DNA of 10,425 nucleotides from JBOIBN01 sp050739575 (GTDB lineage: Bacteria > Pseudomonadota > Gammaproteobacteria > JAKDMP01): assembly GCA_050739575.1 (NCBI GenBank), contig JBOIBN010000068.1, forward strand, positions 1-10,425, written 5' to 3'. Every line of letters begins with the position of its first letter. Within the stretch, counting starts at the first letter, position 1. This document shows positions 1 to 3,813 of the stretch, piece by piece. A model generated the notes under the pieces. The model saw only the letters and a list, made by a program, of their open reading frames with translations, was not told the DNA's origin and ran no database searches. The position numbers and the translations under genes are program-made.

Positions 1-113
1 AGATGAAGGTCTCGCTGATCAATCCGATCGCGATGGAGGAGGGGGTACGGTTTGCGATCCGCGAGGGTGGGCGCACGGTGGGCGCCGGCGTGGTCGCCAA
101 GGTGATTAAGTAG
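1..113 (+). CDS. tuf: Elongation factor Tu, C-terminal end (5' truncated by window)
   Basis: Only the last 36 codons and the stop are present; the reading frame begins at base 3 and ends with TAG at 111-113. The translation holds IAMEEGVRFAIREGGRTVG followed by AGVVAKVIK. This is the near-invariant end of EF-Tu domain 3, the beta-barrel that helps hold aminoacyl-tRNA and contacts EF-Ts. EF-Tu is the cytosolic GTPase that delivers aminoacyl-tRNA to the ribosome. Its place directly before tRNA-Trp and secE matches the second tuf copy (tufB position) of many gamma- and betaproteobacteria. Whether another tuf copy exists cannot be seen here. The identification is secure although the G domain lies outside the window. 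Confidence 0.97.
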   Translation, partial: MKVSLINPIAMEEGVRFAIREGGRTVGAGVVAKVIK

Positions 114-131
114 GCAAGTGAGGCGCAAGCT

Positions 132-150
132 GCGGTCGACGACCGGCCGC
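132..150 (+). other. GC-rich stem-loop between tuf and tRNA-Trp
   Basis: GCGGTCG (132-138) pairs with CGGCCGC (144-150) over 7 bp, including one G-U pair, around the loop ACGAC. No run of T follows (the next bases are GACGCCCTTA), so it is not a convincing intrinsic terminator. It may be a weak tuf terminator, an mRNA 3'-end stabiliser, or a structure exposing the precursor tRNA for processing. The role is inferred; only the pairing is seen. Confidence 0.4.
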
Positions 151-172
151 GACGCCCTTATGAAACGAGCAC

Positions 173-248
173 AGGCCAGTAGCTCAATTGGTAGAGCAGC
201 GGTCTCCAAAACCGCAGGTTGGGGGTTCGAGTCCCTCCTGGCCTGCCA
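173..248 (+). tRNA. trpT: tRNA-Trp (anticodon CCA)
   Basis: The 76-nt cloverleaf folds completely. The acceptor stem AGGCCAG (173-179) pairs perfectly with CTGGCCT (238-244), followed by discriminator G245 and a genome-encoded CCA at 246-248. The D arm is GCTC/GAGC. The anticodon stem GCGGT (199-203)/ACCGC (211-215) encloses the loop CTCCAAA with anticodon CCA at 206-208, which reads UGG. The T arm carries the TTCGAGT loop. G73 and the CCA anticodon are the known identity elements for tryptophanyl-tRNA synthetase. No promoter is evident in the 59 bases upstream, so the tRNA is probably cut from a tuf-trpT-secE transcript. Confidence 0.98.
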
Positions 249-281
249 TGCATTCGCACGGAGCTGTAGAGCAGACGACAG

Positions 282-698
282 ATGACCGATATCAAACCCG
301 ACATCAAGACCCATGCAAATCCGCTCGACGTCGTGAAACTCGGCATCGCGGTGTTGTTGATTATCTTTGGTGCCGGCCAGTTTTATTACTACGGCAGCCA
401 TCCGTTGGTATACGGCGGCGTGGTATACCAAGTTCCGGCGGCGATCCGCCTGCTGGTGCTGCTGGTGGCGCTTGCCTTGGCTGTGACGAGTGCCCGTTTG
501 AGTAGTATCGGCGCAAGCGCCTGGCACTATCTCATGAGCGCACGGACTGAGGTTCAACGCATGGTCTGGCCGAATCGGGCACAGACCATTCAGGCGACCG
601 TTGCGGTCATCATGCTTGTGGTGGTCGCGGGATTGTTCATGTGGGTGATTGATCTCATTGTGCAGACGGGCCTTGGCCGTCTCACCGGCAGCCAGTGA
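282..698 (+). CDS. secE: Preprotein translocase subunit SecE
   Basis: The 138-residue membrane protein has three predicted transmembrane helices, at about residues 18-37, 53-70 and 104-128. This is the three-helix plan of proteobacterial SecE (127 residues in E. coli). The conserved segment before the last helix is visible as E90-V-Q-R-M-V-W96-P97-N-R, the amphipathic/hinge region that clamps SecY. With SecY and SecG it forms the inner-membrane SecYEG channel for protein export. The ATG at 282 is the first possible start, because an in-frame TAG lies at 267-269. Shine-Dalgarno support is poor: a GGAG at 260-263 is 18 nt away and only a weak AGAG sits nearer. It lies 33 bases after the tRNA and 15 bases before nusG, as expected for a secE-nusG operon. 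Confidence 0.96.
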   Translation: MTDIKPDIKTHANPLDVVKLGIAVLLIIFGAGQFYYYGSHPLVYGGVVYQVPAAIRLLVLLVALALAVTSARLSSIGASAWHYLMSARTEVQRMVWPNRAQTIQATVAVIMLVVVAGLFMWVIDLIVQTGLGRLTGSQ

Positions 699-713
699 CG
701 GCAGGGAAAAGCG

Positions 714-1247
714 ATGGTTTTGAACTGGTATGTCGTGCACGCTTACAGTGGCTTTGAGCAGCAGGTGAAGCGCGCGCTTGCGGATCGCATCGCGAACAGC
801 CCGATGCACGGGAGCTTTGGTGAAATCCTCGTGCCTACCGAGGAAGTGGTAGAAATGAAGGAAGGGCGCCGTCGCAAGAGTGAGCGCAAGTTTTTCCCGG
901 GCTACGTGCTGGTCGAGATGGAAATGAACGACGAGACCTGGCATTTGGTCAAAAGCGTGCCGAAGGTGATGGGCTTCGTCGGCGGCACCAGTGATCATCC
1001 GGCGCCGATCCCGGCCCGCGAGGCCGAGGCAGTGATGGAGCGCATGCGCGAGGGCGCCGAAAAACCGCGTCCGAAGGTGTTGTTTGAGCCTGGCGAAATG
1101 GTGCGGGTGACCGAAGGGCCGTTCAACGATTTCAGCGGCGTGATCGAAGAAGTGAATTACGACAAGAGCCGGCTGCACGTAGCGGTGTTGATTTTCGGCC
1201 GCTCTACGCCGGTGGAACTCGGGTTCAACCAGGTCGAAAAGGCTTAG
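714..1247 (+). CDS. nusG: Transcription termination/antitermination protein NusG
   Basis: The 177-residue protein has the standard two-domain NusG layout. The NGN domain (about 1-115) starts with NWYVVHAYSGFEQQVKRAL and contains FFPGYVLVEM (60-69) and VPKVMGFVGG (82-91), which bind the polymerase clamp helices. The KOW domain (about 122-177) has FEPGEMVRVTEGPFNDFSG and ends with STPVELGFNQVEKA. NusG increases elongation processivity. Through its KOW domain it contacts Rho, or S10 (NusE) for transcription-translation coupling. Length and motifs match E. coli NusG (181 residues) with no insertion. An AGGGA ribosome binding site at 703-707 lies 6 nt before the ATG. It follows secE by 15 bases, so the two are almost certainly co-transcribed. 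Confidence 0.98.
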   Translation: MVLNWYVVHAYSGFEQQVKRALADRIANSPMHGSFGEILVPTEEVVEMKEGRRRKSERKFFPGYVLVEMEMNDETWHLVKSVPKVMGFVGGTSDHPAPIPAREAEAVMERMREGAEKPRPKVLFEPGEMVRVTEGPFNDFSGVIEEVNYDKSRLHVAVLIFGRSTPVELGFNQVEKA

Positions 1248-1273
1248 GGGCCGAGCTCGGGAATCGGGAAAAG

Positions 1274-1287
1274 GCGGGATGGCCCGC
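1274..1287 (+). other. Small stem-loop in the nusG-rplK spacer
   Basis: GCGGG (1274-1278) pairs with CCCGC (1283-1287) around the tetraloop ATGG. The following bases (AGCAGTACAAC) have no T tract, so it is not an intrinsic terminator. It stands just upstream of the candidate L1 target and may be part of the rplK leader or mark the end of the nusG message. No promoter hexamers were recognisable between 1248 and 1300. Function is unknown. Confidence 0.3.
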
Positions 1288-1297
1288 AGCAGTACAA

Positions 1298-1336
1298 CGG
1301 GGAGCCGCTATGAGAGTGGTGGCGTTATTACCCACG
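1298..1336 (+). promoter_or_regulatory. Candidate L1-binding autoregulatory site in the rplK leader
   Basis: The RNA would fold into two helices joined by an asymmetric loop. The inner helix is GCCGCTAT (1304-1311) with GTGGTGGC (1316-1323): 8 bp including G-U pairs, closed by the GNRA tetraloop GAGA. The outer helix is GGG (1300-1302) with CCC (1331-1333), extendable by C1298-G1336 and G1299-C1335 across a bulged A1334. Between them lie a single A (1303) on one side and the A/T-rich GTTATTA (1324-1330) on the other. This short-A/long-A+U-rich asymmetry next to a GGGA strand is the layout of the L1 site on 23S rRNA and of known L11-operon mRNA targets. It sits 15 bases before rplK, where E. 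coli L1 represses rplKA translation. The fold is seen; the function is inferred from position and resemblance. Confidence 0.75.
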
Positions 1337-1351
1337 ATACAGAGGTGAACC

Positions 1352-1783
1352 ATGGCGAAAAAGATTCAGACTTACATCAAGCTGCAGGTGCCTGCCGGTC
1401 AAGCTAATCCGAGCCCTCCGGTAGGTCCGGCGCTGGGCCAGCACGGTGTGAACATCATGGAGTTCTGCAAGGCGTTCAACGCCTCGACCCAGGGCACGGA
1501 ACAGGGTCTACCACTGCCGGTTGTGATTACAGTCTATACTGACCGCAGTTTTACCTTTATTACCAAGACGCCACCGGCCTCGGTACTGATCCGCAAGGCG
1601 GCCGGGGTTGAAAAGGGCAGCGCCGAGCCCAACAAGAACAAGGTGGGACGGATTTCCCGAGCCCAGCTTGAGGAGATTGCTCGCACCAAGGAGCCCGATA
1701 TCACCGCGGCCGACCTCGCGGCGGCGGTGCGTACGATTGCGGGCAGTGCGCGCAGCATGGGCATTGAGGTGGAGGGCGTCTGA
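1352..1783 (+). CDS. rplK: 50S ribosomal protein L11
   Basis: The 143-residue protein is co-linear with E. coli L11 (142). The N-terminal domain (about 1-70) contains the proline-rich thiostrepton/EF-G-facing segment PAGQANPSPPVGPALGQHG (14-32) and the helix NIMEFCKAFNA (34-44). The C-terminal domain (about 75-143), which binds 23S rRNA helices 43-44, has ASVLIRKAAG, EPNKNKVGRIS and the end GSARSMGIEVEG. L11 forms the base of the L7/L12 stalk, takes part in EF-G and release-factor function, and is needed for RelA activation. An AGAGGTG ribosome binding site at 1341-1347 gives a strong start at 1352. The stop lies two bases before rplA, indicating translational coupling, so L1 binding in the leader would control both genes. 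Confidence 0.98.
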   Translation: MAKKIQTYIKLQVPAGQANPSPPVGPALGQHGVNIMEFCKAFNASTQGTEQGLPLPVVITVYTDRSFTFITKTPPASVLIRKAAGVEKGSAEPNKNKVGRISRAQLEEIARTKEPDITAADLAAAVRTIAGSARSMGIEVEGV

Positions 1784-1785
1784 AC

Positions 1786-2475
1786 ATGACCGCAATGACC
1801 AAGCGCCGCAAGACGATCGCGGGGGAACTTGCGCCGGGGCAGGTTTACCCACCTATCGAGGCTTTTGAAATCCTCAAATCATTGCCGCGGCTCAAGTTTG
1901 TCGAGGCGGTGGAGGTAGCCGTCAATCTCGGCGTAGATCCACGCAAGTCCGAGCAGGTCGTACGCGGCGCCTCGGTGTTGCCGCACGGCACCGGACGCCA
2001 GGTGCGTGTCGCGGTGTTCGCACAGGGCAAGAATGCCGAGATTGCGAGCGCTGCGGGAGCCGATGTGGTTGGCTTCGAAGACCTCGCCGAACGCGTGAAG
2101 GCGGGCGAGATGAATTTCGACGTAGTGATTGCAACGCCGGACGCGATGCGTGTCGTCGGCCAGCTCGGTCCGGTGCTGGGTCCGCGTGGGTTGATGCCGA
2201 ACCCCAAGGTGGGCACGGTCACGACCGACGTCGAGAAGGCGGTTACTCAGGCCAAGTCGGGGCAGGTACGTTACCGCACCGACAAGGCGGGCATTGTGCA
2301 GTGTCGCATCGGGAGTGTGGATTTCCCGATCGATGCGCTTAAGGAAAATCTGGCCGTGCTGATCGCCGATCTGAACAAGGCGAAGCCGGCGGCGTCCAAG
2401 GGCGTTTATTTGAAGAAGGTGACGGTTTCGACCACGATGGGACCGGGCCTCATGATTGACCACGCCTCGCTTTGA
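1786..2475 (+). CDS. rplA: 50S ribosomal protein L1
   Basis: The 229-residue protein (E. coli 234) forms the mobile L1 arm that binds 23S rRNA helices 76-78 and escorts E-site tRNA. In known systems it also represses its own mRNA. Domain I residues KFVEAVEVAVNLGVDPRKS and the C-terminal TVSTTMGPGLMID are present. Domain II, inserted in the middle, shows VLPHGTGRQVRVAVFAQG and the signature VLGPRGLMPNPKVGTVT. The start at 1786 is chosen because GGAGG at 1771-1775, inside the end of rplK, lies 10 nt upstream. A second in-frame ATG at 1795 would be 19 nt away. Only two bases separate it from the rplK stop. The C-terminus ends at IDHASL, slightly shorter than in enterics. Confidence 0.98.
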   Translation: MTAMTKRRKTIAGELAPGQVYPPIEAFEILKSLPRLKFVEAVEVAVNLGVDPRKSEQVVRGASVLPHGTGRQVRVAVFAQGKNAEIASAAGADVVGFEDLAERVKAGEMNFDVVIATPDAMRVVGQLGPVLGPRGLMPNPKVGTVTTDVEKAVTQAKSGQVRYRTDKAGIVQCRIGSVDFPIDALKENLAVLIADLNKAKPAASKGVYLKKVTVSTTMGPGLMIDHASL

Positions 2476-2478
2476 GGC

Positions 2479-2510
2479 GCGATCGAAACGGCAGCACGGG
2501 CTGCCATCGC
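2479..2510 (+). other. Bulged stem-loop just after the rplA stop codon
   Basis: GGCAGC (2490-2495) pairs perfectly with GCTGCC (2500-2505) around the loop ACGG. An outer helix, GCGAT (2479-2483) with ATCGC (2506-2510), is separated on the 5' side only by the six unpaired bases CGAAAC (2484-2489). The structure begins four bases after the rplA stop and has no T tract after it. It could protect the rplKA message 3' end or act as a processing site. Pairing is seen, role inferred. Confidence 0.45.
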
Positions 2511-2515
2511 ACAAG

Positions 2516-2545
2516 CTGCTGAAAAAGCGCGGAGTTTTTCAACAG
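2516..2545 (+). repeat. A/T-stemmed inverted repeat in the rplA-rplJ spacer
   Basis: CTGCTGAAAAA (2516-2526) is the inverse complement of TTTTTCAACAG (2535-2545) except for one C/A mismatch, around the loop GCGCGGAG. That gives 10 of 11 pairs with a perfect inner run of 7. An A-stretch facing a T-stretch, with the GC-rich bases in the loop, is unlike an intrinsic terminator. Palindromes built on TGAAAAA...TTTTTCAACAG recur between genes of several proteobacteria, from my general recollection. It may therefore be an interspersed palindromic repeat or a remnant of an inserted element, but repetition in this genome cannot be tested from one window. Confidence 0.55.
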
Positions 2546-2570
2546 GTCTGTGCAGACCGGCGTAAGCCGG
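2545..2570 (+). other. Paired hairpins upstream of the L10-leader core
   Basis: GGTCTG (2545-2550) and CAGACC (2553-2558) form a near-perfect palindrome. It overlaps by two bases a second hairpin, CCGGC (2557-2561) with GCCGG (2566-2570), closed by the GNRA tetraloop GTAA. The 10-base string CTGTGCAGAC at 2548-2557 recurs exactly at 2612-2621 inside the L10-leader core, so the two copies could take part in alternative pairing. The second hairpin abuts the L10-leader closing helix and is probably part of the folded leader. Confidence 0.5.
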
Positions 2571-2572
2571 CC

Positions 2573-2622
2573 CGTCGAAGACCGCAGGTGCCGCGCGAGC
2601 GGCTTAATGACCTGTGCAGACG
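2573..2622 (+). promoter_or_regulatory. L10 leader: ribosomal protein L10(L12) mRNA-binding site
   Basis: The core carries the recognisable L10-leader signature GAAGACCGCAGGTG followed by CTTAAT and CCTG. The closing helix is CGTC (2573-2576) with GACG (2619-2622). After an internal loop containing GAAGACC comes CAGGT (2585-2589) with ACCTG (2610-2614). The apical helix GCCGC (2590-2594)/GCGGC (2599-2603) has the GNRA loop GCGA, and the conserved unpaired TTAAT (2604-2608) sits on its 3' side. In known bacteria the L10-(L7/L12) complex binds this RNA through a kink-turn that mimics the 23S stalk base and represses rplJL translation. Here it lies about 90 bases before the rplJ start, with further pairing in between. 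Confidence 0.85.
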
Positions 2623-2707
2623 ACTCCCGAGTCAACATGCTTGGCGAGGGCGTCGTCACCGGTTCCGGTGTTCGGATCCGGCTGGAGACCCAAACCCAGG
2701 TTGGAGG
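2622..2707 (+). other. Downstream leader structures reaching the rplJ ribosome binding site
   Basis: Three local pairings follow the L10-leader core. GACTC (2622-2626) faces GAGTC (2629-2633). CACCGG (2657-2662) faces CCGGTG (2665-2670), an exact palindrome around TT. CCAA (2690-2693) faces TTGG (2701-2704). The last helix covers the first two G of the GGAGG ribosome binding site of rplJ (2703-2707), so it could mask initiation when the upstream leader is bound by L10. This is a short helix and the masking is an inference. Confidence 0.4.
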
Positions 2708-2712
2708 TAGCT

Positions 2713-3240
2713 ATGCCGCTGCGATTGGAGGAAAAAAAGGCGTTGGTAGCAGAGGTCAAAGCCGTCGCCGAACAGGCTTCGTCCTGCGTAAGTGCGGAGT
2801 ATCGCGGCCTCACGGTTGAGCAGATGGATGCCCTGCGAAAGCAGGCTCGTGCCTCGAACGTGTACGTGAAGGTCGTGAAAAACACTCTCGCGCGCCGGGC
2901 CGTGGAGGGCACCGGTTTCGAATGTTTGAAACCGGCGCTCAATGGACCGTTGGTGCTCGCCTTCTCGCGCGAAGAGCCGGGCGCGGCCGCGCGCATCTTG
3001 CGGGAGTTCGTGAAGGACAACGAGCAGCTTGCCGTGACTGCGCTCGCCATTGGCGGTGCGCTGTTGCCGGCCGGCGATCTCGAACGTCTCGCGAGCCTGC
3101 CGACGCATCACGAAGCGCTTTCGCGGTTCGCCGGCATGCTCAAGGCACCGATTTCGAAGCTCGTGCGCACCTTGACCGAGCCGCACGCGAAGCTGGTGCG
3201 TACCTTGGCAGCAGTCCGCGATCAGAAGCAAACGGCCTGA
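2713..3240 (+). CDS. rplJ: 50S ribosomal protein L10
   Basis: The 175-residue protein (E. coli 165) anchors L7/L12 dimers to 23S rRNA to make the GTPase-activating stalk. The N-terminal RNA-binding domain shows LRLEEKKALVAEV, SAEYRGLTVEQMDALR and VKVVKNTLARRAV. The C-terminal helix, which binds L12, is about residues 137-172 and contains the motif KLVRTL twice (149-154 and 160-165). The start at 2713 (MPLRLEEKK) is preceded by GGAGG at 2703-2707 with 5 nt spacing. The frame stays open upstream to 2614, but that stretch encodes the L10-leader RNA and is not family-like. It heads the rplJL unit and is expected to be regulated by its own L10-L12 complex. Confidence 0.97.
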   Translation: MPLRLEEKKALVAEVKAVAEQASSCVSAEYRGLTVEQMDALRKQARASNVYVKVVKNTLARRAVEGTGFECLKPALNGPLVLAFSREEPGAAARILREFVKDNEQLAVTALAIGGALLPAGDLERLASLPTHHEALSRFAGMLKAPISKLVRTLTEPHAKLVRTLAAVRDQKQTA

Positions 3241-3299
3241 GCGCAGGCGCGCCCGGTCCGCATTCACATTGTTTTTAATCAGTTAATCGGGAGACCATG

Positions 3300-3680
3300 A
3301 TGGCAGTCAAGAAGGAAGAGATTCTGGAAACCATTTCCAACATGACGGTGATGGAGGTCGTTGATCTCATCTCGGCCATGGAGGAGAAATTCGGCGTTTC
3401 CGCCGCCGCGGCGGTGGCCGCGGCACCCGCGGCCGGCGGCGCTGGCGCCGCCGCAGCGGTCGAAGAAAAGACCGAGTTCGACCTTGTGCTCAAGAGTTTC
3501 GGCGCAAACAAGGTCGCAGTGATCAAGGCGGTCCGCACGATCACGGGACTCGGGCTCAAGGAGGCAAAGGATACGGTGGAGGGCGCTCCCGCCACCATCA
3601 AGGAGGGGGTTTCCAAGGCGGATGCCGAAAAGATGAAGAAGGACCTCGAAGAGGCGGGTGCGGCGGTCGAGATCAAGTAA
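3300..3680 (+). CDS. rplL: 50S ribosomal protein L7/L12
   Basis: The 126-residue acidic stalk protein is present as multiple dimers on L10 and recruits and activates translational GTPases. The N-terminal dimerisation and L10-binding domain is about 1-32 (EEILETISNMTVMEVVDLI). It is followed by an Ala/Gly-rich flexible hinge, about 33-54, and by the C-terminal factor-binding domain, about 56-126, with EKTEFDLVLKSFGANKVAVI and GLGLKEAKDTVEGAP. Two ATG codons stand in tandem, at 3297 and 3300. GGGAG at 3289-3293 is 3 nt from the first and 6 nt from the second, and the family begins MAxxKEEI, so 3300 is preferred; the 127-residue form is possible. The 56-base spacer after rplJ contains no terminator, so the pair is co-transcribed. 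Confidence 0.98.
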   Translation: MAVKKEEILETISNMTVMEVVDLISAMEEKFGVSAAAAVAAAPAAGGAGAAAAVEEKTEFDLVLKSFGANKVAVIKAVRTITGLGLKEAKDTVEGAPATIKEGVSKADAEKMKKDLEEAGAAVEIK

Positions 3681-3684
3681 TCAC

Positions 3685-3704
3685 GTTCCTGACCGTGTCA
3701 GAAC
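3685..3704 (+). other. First stem-loop of the rplL-rpoB spacer
   Basis: GTTC (3685-3688), a bulged C, then TGAC (3690-3693) pair with GTCAGAAC (3697-3704) around a three-base loop. It begins five bases after the rplL stop. It may stabilise the 3' end of the rplJL mRNA or form part of an RNase III target, as is known for this spacer in E. coli. The role is inferred. Confidence 0.45.
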
Positions 3705-3711
3705 CGAACCA

Positions 3712-3756
3712 GTGCGGCGGACCGGCTCGAAAGCCGGTTCGCTCGCGCGCATTTTT
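3712..3756 (+). terminator. Terminator-like attenuator between rplL and rpoB
   Basis: A long hairpin has ACCGGCT (3721-3727) pairing with AGCCGGT (3732-3738) around a CGAA tetraloop. It extends without a gap to G3716-T3743 (12 bp, two G-U pairs) and, past a bulged C3744, down to G3712-C3748. Three bases later the T tract TTTTT (3752-3756) begins. A GC-rich stem followed by a short T run is the form of an intrinsic terminator. In E. coli a partial terminator in the same spacer reduces rpoBC transcription relative to rplJL. Partial read-through must occur here too, since no promoter is seen before rpoB. Confidence 0.75.
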
Positions 3757-3782
3757 CACCGGGGCATCCGCCCGCCGGTGAA
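3755..3782 (+). other. Third stem-loop of the spacer, overlapping the T tract
   Basis: TTCACCGG (3755-3762) is the exact inverse complement of CCGGTGAA (3775-3782), extendable by GG/CC across a bulged G3774. Its first two bases are the end of the T tract of the preceding hairpin, so the two structures compete for those bases. It ends 31 bases before rpoB. Candidate roles are an RNase III processing stem or protection of the rpoB mRNA 5' end. Pairing is seen, role inferred. Confidence 0.5.
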
Positions 3783-3813
3783 CCAATTGAAGCGAACGGC
3801 GAGGTGATTTCTA

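Noticed and set aside
188..505. Open frame beginning inside tRNA-Trp and running through secE
   Set aside because: It reads the tRNA gene and an alternative frame of secE, and has no recognisable domain.
1521..1540. TATACT with an upstream TTGTGA inside rplK as a sigma-70 promoter
   Set aside because: The hexamers are only 8 bases apart, no suitable -35 lies 16-18 bases upstream, and the site is in the middle of conserved L11 codons.
2456..2710. Possible small gene filling the rplA-rplJ gap
   Set aside because: It overlaps the end of rplA, runs through several RNA hairpins and the L10 leader, and its Arg/Pro-rich translation looks like non-coding GC-rich DNA.
2614..2712. Upstream in-frame extension of rplJ giving a 208-residue protein
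   Set aside because: The extra 33 codons overlap the L10-leader RNA. The ATG at 2713 has a strong GGAGG and gives the family-typical N-terminus.
3297..3680. rplL starting at the first of two tandem ATG codons
   Set aside because: The GGGAG at 3289-3293 is only 3 nt from 3297 but 6 nt from 3300, and the family starts with a single Met followed by Ala. Not excluded, only less likely.
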